Shown here piece by piece: positions 1-7,873 of a DNA stretch of 64,000 bases. Location: the NCBI GenBank assembly GCA_021413845.1, contig JAIOPP010000021.1, positions 1-64,000 on the forward strand, in the 5' to 3' direction. The DNA is from Planctomycetia bacterium (GTDB lineage Bacteria > Planctomycetota > Planctomycetia > Pirellulales > PNKZ01). The position numbers were made by a program, and so were the translations under genes. The notes under the pieces were generated by a model. That model had not been told where the DNA came from. It saw only the letters and a program-made list of their open reading frames with translations, and made no database searches. Positions within the stretch are counted from its first letter, which is position 1, and each line of letters begins with the position of its first letter.

Positions 1-1
1 T

Positions 2-547
2 GCAGCCGAGGCGGTGAGTCGGATGCGGGCATTGGGTCTGAAGACGCTCCTCCTTTCGGGCGATCATCGCACGACCGCCGAAGCCGCGGCGCGCGAAGTC
101 GGGATCGACGAAACGATCGCCGAGGTGTTTCCTGCCGATAAGGAAGCGGTCGTGCGACGTTTGCAGGCTGCGGGAGCGCGGGTCGCAATGATCGGCGATG
201 GCATCAACGATGCTCCGGTGCTCGCCGTCGCCGACCTCGGCATGGCCGTGGGTCGTGGAGCCGATGCCGCCTTGGAAGCGGCCGACGTCGTGCTCGCCAA
301 TCACGACTTGCGAACCGCTGCCCGAGCCGTACAACTAGGTCGCCTGACGATGCGCGTCGTGCGGCAGAATCTCGTGTGGGCCTTAGCTTACAACATCGTG
401 CTGATTCCCGCCGCGGCCGGAGTTCTCGCACCGTGGTACGGCAACGAGTGGCGCTTGCCGCCGATCTTCGCCGCCGCGGCGATGGCGCTGAGCAGCGTCT
501 CGGTCGTGCTCAATAGTTTGTCGCTCCGTGTGCGCCGCTGGGATTGA
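2..547 (+). CDS. Copper-type P1B ATPase, C-terminal fragment
   Basis: This is the 3' end of a heavy-metal P-type ATPase; the start lies upstream of the window, and the frame is open from base 2. The visible 181 residues hold the end of the P domain, with the hinge motif GDGINDAP, and the last two membrane helices. The pair AYN...P in the first helix and MALSS in the second is the signature of the Cu(+)-exporting P1B-1 subgroup, so copper efflux across the cytoplasmic membrane is the likely role. The phosphorylated DKTGT motif, the CPC helix and any N-terminal metal-binding domains are outside the window, so the metal cannot be confirmed. The next gene starts 17 bp downstream on the same strand and may be co-transcribed. 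Confidence 0.9.
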   Translation, partial: AAEAVSRMRALGLKTLLLSGDHRTTAEAAAREVGIDETIAEVFPADKEAVVRRLQAAGARVAMIGDGINDAPVLAVADLGMAVGRGADAALEAADVVLANHDLRTAARAVQLGRLTMRVVRQNLVWALAYNIVLIPAAAGVLAPWYGNEWRLPPIFAAAAMALSSVSVVLNSLSLRVRRWD

Positions 548-564
548 AACCTCGAACGACTTCC

Positions 565-1749
565 ATGAAATTCGCACTGCTCACTCCCGACGCCGATGCC
601 CTCGCCCTGACGGCCGCATTGCTCCAGAGCGGCGACGGGGAGCTGACCGCGTTCTTCGCCGCCGATCCGGTCATGGCCGGCAAGCTGCAAGCGCTGGCGC
701 CGGATGCTACCCGGATCGACGAATGGGAAGGAGTTTTGGCGGGCTCGAGCCAAGCGGTGGTCGTCGGCTGCGCCGGGCCTGCGGAACCACGCTTCGAGCA
801 ACTTCGCCGGCTGGTGCTGGAGAACGTACCGGTGGTTTTCGTGCATCCGTTCGGCTTGGCGCCGCTCGAATACCACGAGCTCGACATGAACCGCCAAGCG
901 ACGAAGACCCCGATCGTCCCCTACGAGCCGACGCGGCATCATCCGGGCGTCGAGGCCTTGAGCGCGCTGGCACGCTCGAACGAAATCGGCCGCATCGAGC
1001 AGGTCGTCGTCGAGCGGCAAGCGAAGGAACGCGCACGGAGTGCGAGCTTAAGCCGCTTCGTGCGCGATATCGGCATGGTGCGGCGGATCGCCGGCGAATG
1101 CGAGAAAGTCTCGGCGCTCGGCAAACTCGGCGAAGAGCCGAACGTCGGCTCGGCGTCTCCGGCCACGAACGACGGCGGGCATCTCGGCGTGCAGATCACG
1201 ACGACCGACGGCGTGCTGATCCGCTGGTCGATCGGGCCGATCGCTGAAGGAGCCGGCGCAAAGACGACGTTGATCGGAACCTCGGGGAGCGCCGTGCTCG
1301 CGATGCCCGACGTCGGCCCGTGGACGTTGCAAGTCCGGCGCGGTGACGACGTCGAAGCGAGGTCGTTCGTCGATGCCGATCCCGCGACGAACGGACTGGC
1401 CGCGATTACGCAGGGAGTGTCGACCCCGTCGGACGATCCTCTTTGGCGCGAAGCGCTCGGTGATCTCGAACTCGTCGAAGCGGTCGAACGGAGTTTGCGC
1501 AAAGGGCGCACCGTCGAGCTGTTTCACGAAGAAGCGAGCGAGCAAGGGACGTTTCACGGCGTCATGGCGGCCGGCGGCTGCTTGCTGATGATGCTCAGCA
1601 TCGGGCTGGCGATCGTCGCCACGGTGTTCGGCAAGTTCCGCTTTTGGCTCGCGAATCTTTGGCCTTACGCGCTACTGTTCGTGTTGAGCATGTTCCTCTT
1701 GATGCAGCTGTTTAAGTTCGTCTTTCCGGCGCATAAGAAAGACGTTTGA
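565..1749 (+). CDS. Membrane-anchored Gfo/Idh/MocA-like protein
   Basis: A 394-residue protein. The first ~320 residues read like a diverged oxidoreductase of the Gfo/Idh/MocA superfamily: an N-terminal Rossmann-like part, a stretch with HPFGLAPLEYHELD and YEPTRHHPGVEAL, and a C-terminal sheet with GTSGSAVLAMPD. The canonical GxGxxG nucleotide motif is not recognisable, so NAD(P) binding is doubtful. The end carries two hydrophobic segments at about residues 335-358 and 365-388, which would tether it to the membrane. I chose the ATG at 565 because it begins a typical MKFALL start and avoids overlap with the ATPase; an in-frame TTG at 544 is less likely. The convergent CPBP gene ends 1 bp away. 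The substrate is unknown. Confidence 0.6.
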   Translation: MKFALLTPDADALALTAALLQSGDGELTAFFAADPVMAGKLQALAPDATRIDEWEGVLAGSSQAVVVGCAGPAEPRFEQLRRLVLENVPVVFVHPFGLAPLEYHELDMNRQATKTPIVPYEPTRHHPGVEALSALARSNEIGRIEQVVVERQAKERARSASLSRFVRDIGMVRRIAGECEKVSALGKLGEEPNVGSASPATNDGGHLGVQITTTDGVLIRWSIGPIAEGAGAKTTLIGTSGSAVLAMPDVGPWTLQVRRGDDVEARSFVDADPATNGLAAITQGVSTPSDDPLWREALGDLELVEAVERSLRKGRTVELFHEEASEQGTFHGVMAAGGCLLMMLSIGLAIVATVFGKFRFWLANLWPYALLFVLSMFLLMQLFKFVFPAHKKDV

Positions 1750-1750
1750 G

Positions 1751-2716
1751 CTACGCTTGCTTCTGCTCCAACAGCAGCATGATCATGCTGAGCGCGTTGA
1801 GCATGAAATGCACGACCACGCAAGGCCAGATGCTATGCGTTTGGCGGTAGAGGTAACCCAGCGCGAGCGCGAAAAAGAAAAGCGGAATCGGCGCCGGCCA
1901 TTGCTCGAGATGCACGGCGGCGAAGATCAGCGAGCTGACGAAGATCGGCATGAAGGACGCCTTCGCCGGACTTCCGACGACGGCGACCGGACTCGGCACG
2001 GGAGCCAATTCGACCACCTCGTCATCGGCGAACTCGGCCTGACGCGCAACCTGCGCGGAGAGGCGTTCGAGCCAGCCTTGCAGCACGACTCGAAACAGAA
2101 ACTCTTCCACCAACGGCGCAACGACGACCGCCGCGAACGAGCACCAGAAGACGATCGAGCCGTTGCCGTCTCCCTTAACCGCATCGACGAGCGGATGATT
2201 GTATTTAATGCCCAATCCTTCGACGATCGCGGCTTGCAGCAACAACGTCGGCGGTGCGACGACGAAGAACGTTAAGAAGCCTTGTTTCAGCCGTCGCGGG
2301 AAATTGCGCATGGAGATCCCGAGATCGTCGGGGCCGGCGTTTCTAAAACGAACGAGCGCCAACGTCACGAAGAAAACGGTGAACAGATTGGCAGCGCTAT
2401 GGGCTTGAATCATCTTCAAAAAGAAGCCCGACGACGACCGAAGAGTTGCTCCGTTATCACTTAAGGCGGCGACTCGCTCGGCATCAGACAGGTCGGAGAG
2501 ATAGGCGCTGCTCGCCAGTTGCCCGGCTGCCGCAGCAAGGCCGATATAGACGGCTGCCGCCCAGAGAACCCATGCGCCGCCCCAAGGGACCGAGCGGCGA
2601 GGTTCGTAGTCCAAGATTTCGCAACGGCTTCGCAGGCGACGAATCACGAACGCCCAACCGAGCACGGCGAAATAGATCGCGGCGAGCAGAGCGCCGAGCT
2701 CCCATTGTTGCTTCAT
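1751..2716 (-). CDS. CPBP (CAAX/Abi) family intramembrane protease
   Basis: A 321-residue, strongly hydrophobic protein with about eight membrane segments. The family signature EEFLFR (Glu204-Glu205, Arg209) follows a hydrophobic run, and later helices carry FAAVHLEQW and VVHFMLN, supplying the His and Asn residues expected of CPBP glutamic-type intramembrane proteases. Bacterial members cleave or process membrane peptides, but the substrate here is unknown. A hydrophilic insert of about 35 residues separates the EEFLFR helix from the first His helix. I start at the ATG at 2716, 16 bp after the pgsA stop; a longer form from 2767 would overlap pgsA by 35 bp. It is the last gene of the leftward set rimO-pgsA-CPBP. 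Confidence 0.8.
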   Translation of the reverse strand: MKQQWELGALLAAIYFAVLGWAFVIRRLRSRCEILDYEPRRSVPWGGAWVLWAAAVYIGLAAAAGQLASSAYLSDLSDAERVAALSDNGATLRSSSGFFLKMIQAHSAANLFTVFFVTLALVRFRNAGPDDLGISMRNFPRRLKQGFLTFFVVAPPTLLLQAAIVEGLGIKYNHPLVDAVKGDGNGSIVFWCSFAAVVVAPLVEEFLFRVVLQGWLERLSAQVARQAEFADDEVVELAPVPSPVAVVGSPAKASFMPIFVSSLIFAAVHLEQWPAPIPLFFFALALGYLYRQTHSIWPCVVVHFMLNALSMIMLLLEQKQA

Positions 2717-2732
2717 GCGCAGCGCTCGCAAC

Positions 2733-3383
2733 TCATTCGTCGGCCGTCGAGCCGGCGTTGGGGGCATCGCCGATCAGCGACGCGGCGCGACGAATGTAGG
2801 CGATGCCGGAGTAAACCGTGAGCGCGACGGCGCTCCACACGGCGATGTCGAGCGGCACCAGCAACCAACTCGGCCGGTACGCGAGATAAAACAAACTCGA
2901 ACCGGCCGCGATGCACTGCAACACCATCTTCAGCTTGCCCGACATATCGGCCGAGAAGTCGGTGCCGCGCTGCTCGATGAAGCTGCGGAGCGCCGTGACG
3001 AGCAACTCGCGCCCCATCACGAGCACCGCCATCCAAGGCCGGATTCCGCTGCCGGAGACGATCGCGTCGGGCAAGGCGCCGCCGGCGGCGACCGCGACCG
3101 TCGGCACGGCCGCCAGAAAGATGAACGTGCCGCAGATGATCATCTTGTCGGCAAACGGATCTAAGATCCGGCCCAACTGCGTCACGAGCCCATACTTTCG
3201 GGCCAAGAAACCATCGAGCCAATCGGTCGAAGCGGCGACTACGAACAGGACGAACGCCGCGGGGTAAGCGCGGTAAGCGATGCAGACGAACAACACGATC
3301 GAGAGCGCGATCCGCGAAACCGTGAGCTGGTTGGGGAGCGTCCAGACGGAAGGCCGGAGCGGAAGCTTGGTTTCGATCGACAT
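2733..3383 (-). CDS. pgsA: CDP-diacylglycerol--glycerol-3-phosphate 3-phosphatidyltransferase
   Basis: A 216-residue membrane enzyme of the CDP-alcohol phosphatidyltransferase family. It should make phosphatidylglycerol phosphate from CDP-diacylglycerol and glycerol 3-phosphate in the cytoplasmic membrane. The family motif is complete: Asp54, Asp57-Gly58, Ala61-Arg62, Gly71, Asp75 and Asp79. The N-terminal LPNQLTVSRI is typical of PgsA rather than phosphatidylserine synthase. Several hydrophobic helices follow. The length fits the family. It lies 87 bp downstream of rimO on the same strand, an arrangement seen in many bacteria. I see no fault in the gene. Confidence 0.9.
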   Translation of the reverse strand: MSIETKLPLRPSVWTLPNQLTVSRIALSIVLFVCIAYRAYPAAFVLFVVAASTDWLDGFLARKYGLVTQLGRILDPFADKMIICGTFIFLAAVPTVAVAAGGALPDAIVSGSGIRPWMAVLVMGRELLVTALRSFIEQRGTDFSADMSGKLKMVLQCIAAGSSLFYLAYRPSWLLVPLDIAVWSAVALTVYSGIAYIRRAASLIGDAPNAGSTADE

Positions 3384-3470
3384 AAGTTCGGCGTTCTGGA
3401 GGCGGACCCGGCGATGTTGGCGGTCGCCGAGAGGGCGACCTTGCGGATTGCGGTTACCGAGGCTTCCGGA

Positions 3471-4886
3471 TCAGCGCGGTTTCGCGGCGGCTGCACCGAT
3501 GAGATCGTACCCTTGCGACGCGACGATCTCGGTCGAGACGAACTGCCCGGCCTTGAGCTTCTTGCCGGTCACGAACACGACGCCGTCGACATCCGGGGCG
3601 TCGGCGAAACTCCGGCCGATCCAGGCATCGCGCTCCCCTTCGACCGGGACGTCGAGCAACACATCGAGCCGCTTGCCGACCTGCGACTTCGTGTAGTTCA
3701 ACACGACTTCCTGCTGCGCCGCCATGACTCGATCGCGACGAGCGTTTTTCACGTCTTCTTCGATCTGGCCCGGCAGCTTCGCGCTCGGCGTATCGACTTC
3801 GTAGGAATACGTGAACACGCCGGCATGGCGAAATTTTTGCTCGCGAATGAAGTCGACCAGTTCGTCGACCTGTTCTTCCGTCTCGCCGGGGAAGCCGGTG
3901 ATGAACGTCGTACGCAAGGCGAGGTTCGGAATTCCGGCGTGCAGCTTCGAGATCAACTCGACGGTCGAGGCTTTATTCACGCGCCGTTGCATGCGGCGGA
4001 GCATCGTGTCGTTGATATGCTGCAGCGGCATATCGATATACGGGACGATCTTCTTACTACGCCCGATCACTTCGATGAGCGCATCGCTGACGTACATCGG
4101 ATAGAAGTACATCAGACGAATCCATTCGATGCCGTCTACCTTTTCCAACTCGACCAACAACTCGGCCAGCCGCGACTCGCCGTAGAGATCCATGCCGTAA
4201 TACGGCGTGTCTTGGGCGACGATGTTCAACTCGCGCACGCCGTCGGCGGCGAGCTCGCGCGCTTCGCGCAAGACTTCTTCCATCGGCTTCGTGGCATGCT
4301 TGCCGCGCATCTTCGGGATAGCGCAAAACGTGCAAAGCCGGTCGCACCCTTCGCTGATCTTGAGATAAGCGAAGTGCCGCGGCGTGATCCTCAAGCGTTG
4401 CCGATCGACGAGCGGAACCGACGAAGCCGGCTCGAACACGGTTCGCTGCTCGGTGAGCCCGCCGATGAGGCGATCGGCCACCTTGGTCACATGCTCGCGC
4501 CCGAACACGCCGACCAAGTGATCGATCTCCGGACAAGTCTCGAGCAGCTTCTCTTTTTCTCGTTCGGCCAAACAGCCGGAAACGATGACGCCTTTGATTT
4601 CACCACGCCGCTTGAGCTCGAGCATCTCATGGATCGCGGCAAACGATTCATCGCGGGCTCGTTCGCTAAAGCCGCAGGTATTGATGACGACGAAATCGGC
4701 CCCGACCGGCTCGCGCACCAGCTGATAACCGTCAAGCTGCAAGAGCCCGAGCATTCGTTCGCTGTCGACGAGATTTTTCGGACAGCCGAGGCTGACGAAG
4801 GAATACGAACCTTTGGAAACCAAATCGGCTTGGTTTCCCAGTCGTGCGGCGGAAGCGGGTGATTCGACGATCGGCAATTGATTCAT
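3471..4886 (-). CDS. rimO: Ribosomal protein uS12 methylthiotransferase RimO
   Basis: A 471-residue radical-SAM methylthiotransferase that should add a methylthio group to an aspartate of ribosomal protein S12. The N-terminal UPF0004 domain supplies Cys35 (SLGCPKNLVDSE), Cys71 (INTCGF) and Cys105 (SGCLAERE) for one Fe-S cluster. The radical-SAM cluster uses Cys181, Cys185 and Cys188 (EGCDRLCTFC). MPLQHIND and the C-terminal TRAM region (about residues 395-465) complete the family pattern. The phrase SLGCPKNLVDSE separates RimO from MiaB. The ATG at 4886 leaves a short ~25-residue extension before the conserved core; longer in-frame extensions upstream look non-coding. Confidence 0.95.
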   Translation of the reverse strand: MNQLPIVESPASAARLGNQADLVSKGSYSFVSLGCPKNLVDSERMLGLLQLDGYQLVREPVGADFVVINTCGFSERARDESFAAIHEMLELKRRGEIKGVIVSGCLAEREKEKLLETCPEIDHLVGVFGREHVTKVADRLIGGLTEQRTVFEPASSVPLVDRQRLRITPRHFAYLKISEGCDRLCTFCAIPKMRGKHATKPMEEVLREARELAADGVRELNIVAQDTPYYGMDLYGESRLAELLVELEKVDGIEWIRLMYFYPMYVSDALIEVIGRSKKIVPYIDMPLQHINDTMLRRMQRRVNKASTVELISKLHAGIPNLALRTTFITGFPGETEEQVDELVDFIREQKFRHAGVFTYSYEVDTPSAKLPGQIEEDVKNARRDRVMAAQQEVVLNYTKSQVGKRLDVLLDVPVEGERDAWIGRSFADAPDVDGVVFVTGKKLKAGQFVSTEIVASQGYDLIGAAAAKPR

Positions 4887-5198
4887 GAATTTCGAGCGAC
4901 TTGTTTCATTCGGCACGTGCGGCCGGAGTATTTCAGCGATCTTCGTGGCCGATTCGGCCCCAATGCACGGCTTTGCCCTGGGAGCCACGGCAACCCAAAA
5001 TTGCCGCAACTCAAAGGGAGACCAGGAAAAGCGGCGAAAGAAATGCGCACAAGCAACAAACCTCCATCGTAGCCGATGCCCGAGGCCGCCGACAATGGCC
5101 TGCCTTTTCGGCCCCATTTCGCGGGTTTCTTCTTCGCGGCTTGCCAAGAGAAACCCTCTCGCTATAGTGTACAAAAATACACCCACCTGAGACTCGCC
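4887..5198. other. Divergent intergenic region rimO / ImmA-like gene
   Basis: About 310 bp between two divergently transcribed genes. Apart from the promoter and inverted repeat at 5141-5182, I see no convincing gene, RNA or repeat. The open frame running in from the left of the ImmA-like gene lacks conserved features and is read as non-coding. Confidence 0.6.
5141..5182 (+). promoter_or_regulatory. Promoter with overlapping inverted-repeat operator
   Basis: TTGCCA at 5141-5146 and TATAGT at 5163-5168, spaced by 16 bp, resemble a sigma-70 promoter. A perfect inverted repeat, GTGTA (5167-5171), six bases, TACAC (5178-5182), overlaps the end of the -10 box and the expected start site, a classic place for a repressor. 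The ATG of the ImmA-like gene is 16 bp further on. The binding protein is not identified. Confidence 0.6.
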
Positions 5199-5954
5199 AT
5201 GTTCGCCGATTTGTCTACCGCCGAGGTCCACTCCGCGCTCGACGGCTGCTGCGCCCGGCTCTTAGACCAAGCGCAGATCGCCGAGCCGCCGGTCGATTGC
5301 TTCGCGCTGGCGAAAGGGCTCGGCATCGTCGTCGGCATCGACTCGCGGCAAAGCGGTCGGGCTCGCTGCGTGCGGCTCTCCGCGTCGTCTTCTCAAGGGC
5401 AGGAAGCGATCTTCATTCGGCCCGACCCGCGCGCAGAGCGCCGCCATTGGGCCGTGGCGCATGAGATCGGCGAGCATCATGCGCATGAAATTTTCTCGCG
5501 GCTCGGAGTCGATCCTTCGAGCGCTCCGCCGCAGACTCGCGAACGCTTGGCGGACGCCTTGGCGAAACGACTGCTCCTGCCGACGGCTTGGTTCATGCAG
5601 GTCGGCGCAGAGTGCGACTGGAGCTTAACCGATTTGAAGAACTCCTTCGCGACGGCAAGCTTCGAGTTGCTCGCGCGGCGATTGCTTGATCGCGCAGCAC
5701 CGGCCATCGTGACGATCTTCGATCAAGGACGAACGTCGTTTCGCGCCGACAACTTTTCCGGCCGCCGAACCACGCCGACGGCGTTGGAACTGCGAGTCTG
5801 GACGCGTTGCCGTCGGACGGCGTCGACACAAGCCGAGTCGGATCGAGCGCTACGAACGCGCTGCTGGGCGGTTCACGAAGCCGAGTGGAAGCGCGAGATC
5901 TTGCTGACGGAACCGAGCGAGCTCGATTTAGAGCAGACGGCGCCAGAGTTCTAG
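5199..5954 (+). CDS. ImmA/IrrE-like metallopeptidase-family protein
   Basis: A 251-residue protein resembling the ImmA/IrrE (COG2856) family, whose studied members cleave repressors under stress. The helix HWAVAHEIGEHH (from His83) is followed by the family-like ADALAKRLLLPTAWF, and DLKNSFATASFELLARRLL at about residues 150-170. In the metal motif the fifth position is Glu92 and the His follows at 93, so it reads H-E-x-x-E-H rather than HExxH. No helix-turn-helix partner domain or neighbouring XRE repressor is visible. The ATG at 5199 sits just behind a strong promoter/operator. The 3' end overlaps the convergent methyltransferase gene by 27 bp. Protease activity is inferred, not shown. Confidence 0.75.
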   Translation: MFADLSTAEVHSALDGCCARLLDQAQIAEPPVDCFALAKGLGIVVGIDSRQSGRARCVRLSASSSQGQEAIFIRPDPRAERRHWAVAHEIGEHHAHEIFSRLGVDPSSAPPQTRERLADALAKRLLLPTAWFMQVGAECDWSLTDLKNSFATASFELLARRLLDRAAPAIVTIFDQGRTSFRADNFSGRRTTPTALELRVWTRCRRTASTQAESDRALRTRCWAVHEAEWKREILLTEPSELDLEQTAPEF

Positions 5955-6533
5955 CCCCGTGAGGCCGACGAGTGAGGAGATCACGGCGCGATATTCATGG
6001 TTTCGCAGCCATTGCCCGACGGTCCAATGGCCCGGTGCGAACCGCGACCAGCGGAACGGAATCAAGCGCGACGTCTTGGCGGCATAGTCCGTCCAGCGAC
6101 TCCCATAGCGATCCACCATGCGGCGTTCTTCGTTTCTCATCGTCGCCCAATAGATCGCCACGATCGGCAAGACGATGATGAGATAGTTGCTGGGATCGCC
6201 GATGATGTGGCAAAAACCGACCATCATTAAAAACGATCCGAGATACAACGGATGGCGGCAGAGCGAATAAGGGCCGTCGGTCGCCAGATCTTTTCCTTTT
6301 CGCAACACGCCGGCGGCCCATGAGCGAACGGCGAGCCCCGCACAGACGAGCAAGCAGCCGATCAAGCCTTGGTATTCGCCGGCGGCGAAGATCGCGCGCG
6401 GCTTCCAGCCCATCACCAGATCGAACACGATCAACGATGTGAACATCACGAACGAGATCACGACCCGAAAATCGACCAAGAGATTTCGGAGCGATTGAGT
6501 TCGGGTAGGCATAGTTGCCGCAACGACGGTCAT
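5928..6533 (-). CDS. Isoprenylcysteine carboxyl methyltransferase-like membrane protein
   Basis: A protein of about 201 residues with four or five membrane segments. The hallmark DGPYSLCRHPLYLGSF at about residues 87-102, followed by EERRMVDRYGSRWTDYA, is shared by the ICMT/phospholipid N-methyltransferase (PEMT) group, whose bacterial members methylate small molecules or lipids in the membrane using SAM. The substrate cannot be read from the sequence. Start choice is uncertain: ATG at 6533 or 6512, and neither has a clear ribosome binding site. Its 3' end overlaps the convergent ImmA-like gene. The 184 bp upstream, to 6717, shows no further gene. Confidence 0.75.
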   Translation of the reverse strand: MTVVAATMPTRTQSLRNLLVDFRVVISFVMFTSLIVFDLVMGWKPRAIFAAGEYQGLIGCLLVCAGLAVRSWAAGVLRKGKDLATDGPYSLCRHPLYLGSFLMMVGFCHIIGDPSNYLIIVLPIVAIYWATMRNEERRMVDRYGSRWTDYAAKTSRLIPFRWSRFAPGHWTVGQWLRNHEYRAVISSLVGLTGLELWRRLL

Positions 6534-6717
6534 AGTGGTGCTTTCGGAAATCTCGATAGTCGCAAAAGAACGAACCGCGGCAAGCAACGCCGGCAGCACA
6601 GATCCCTACAATCACGCAAGCTAAGTCATCTAAAAGCGCTAAGTTAGGATCGATCGGAAATGCTGTCAATTCGAGTATCTCGCCGACAACGCTTGATGGC
6701 TCCTAGAGAGGGGGTCG

Positions 6718-7596
6718 TCAACTCGGTGAGCATGCGAGTGATTCTATGCGCTCAAGCAGAACTGATTCCGAAACAGGTTTTCCGATCAGCTCGGAAACTC
6801 CGAGTGCTTGCCAACGGAGCAGGTCTTCCCGTCGCGGGTAGTTCGCCAAGGCAATGATTTTATGCGGGGCATGACGTCGCACGATCTGCCGGCATTCCCT
6901 TTCGCAAGTCGCAATGGTGCTCGGCATGTCCCAGAGGACGACGGTCGGCGAAACCGCTGCGGCCCCATTGTCGTCGTCGCATGCGAGCGGAAGCGGTTGC
7001 AATTCGGCGCGGCGAGAACAGAAGTCGAAGAGCCAACGATGCACGACAGGATCGGTCGCGGCAATGCCGACGACGATGCGTTCTCTCACGTTCGCATTGC
7101 TTCGAGCCGGCTGCGATGGAGTCATCATGCGTTCTTCGTCCGACATCGTCGTCGGGAGGCCCCACTCGGGACAAAGCCCTGCTTCGAGCCGAGCGAGCTC
7201 GGTGCGGACCGCCGCAAGAGCCTGATGCCAGCAATATCGCTTCGACGCGGGAGGGGGCAAGCTGCGAAGTTCTCCTTCGCACCAACTCCCGACGATCCGC
7301 AACAGCCCCGCCGTGGGAAATCGCCGCCGCAGCCGCACGGCGTCCCCCTCGGTAAATTCGCCGGCATACGCTTGCGCGACGACGATCAATGCCGGCGCCA
7401 AGTCGGCCGGCGGCGAGAATTCGAGTTCTTGCCAGCCGGCGAACGACGTCACCTCCGTACGCCGCGCCAGTTCGTCGAATACCGGGGCGAATTCCGCACG
7501 CCGGCAGTCGCCGAGCCAGAGCGTCGAATACAGGCGAGAGCGTTCGTGGAGTGGAGAGTTCGTCACGCAGTTATCAGACCCACAAGCCTGGAACAT
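6718..7596 (-). CDS. Response-regulator-like protein with two degenerate receiver-type domains
   Basis: About 292 residues in two halves. Each half looks like an alpha/beta receiver fold: the first starts near LYSTLWLGDCRR, the second near ERIVVGIAATD. The second ends with SELIGKPVSESVLLERIES, matching the receiver Lys-Pro motif and last helix, and has a strand VVLWDMPS where a phospho-Asp might sit. The acidic pocket expected near the N-terminus of a true receiver is missing in both halves, so these are probably pseudo-receivers used for protein binding. No output domain is present. The start is uncertain: ATG 7596 is preferred, GTG 7566 is possible, and the frame stays open to 7845. It is divergent from the Mur ligase gene. 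Confidence 0.5.
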   Translation of the reverse strand: MFQACGSDNCVTNSPLHERSRLYSTLWLGDCRRAEFAPVFDELARRTEVTSFAGWQELEFSPPADLAPALIVVAQAYAGEFTEGDAVRLRRRFPTAGLLRIVGSWCEGELRSLPPPASKRYCWHQALAAVRTELARLEAGLCPEWGLPTTMSDEERMMTPSQPARSNANVRERIVVGIAATDPVVHRWLFDFCSRRAELQPLPLACDDDNGAAAVSPTVVLWDMPSTIATCERECRQIVRRHAPHKIIALANYPRREDLLRWQALGVSELIGKPVSESVLLERIESLACSPS

Positions 7597-7873
7597 CGCT
7601 ACCACACCGATCACGTCATGCTGACCGCGACGGGCAATGCTGTCTAGGGCAACGCCGTCAAAGCCAAATACTTGCCCAGCGGACTTCGTACCCATTACCA
7701 CGTTGATTCCGATCTTGACCTCGATTCTCGAACTTGCGACACTCGCGCCGCAACTCAAGACCGCAACTTGCCGCAGGATCGCGAATCGCGTCACGGCAAT
7801 CGTTCCGGCAGTAGATTGCATCAACCAAACAGAGCGATACGGCATCGCTCAACGGGCACGGAGGCCTGGCGCC

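Noticed and set aside
2-547. Link between the copper ATPase and the ethylene-receptor-like kinase (copper supply, as plant RAN1 serves ETR1)
   Set aside because: The genes are 11 kb apart with unrelated genes between them and no shared regulation seen, so this is only speculation.
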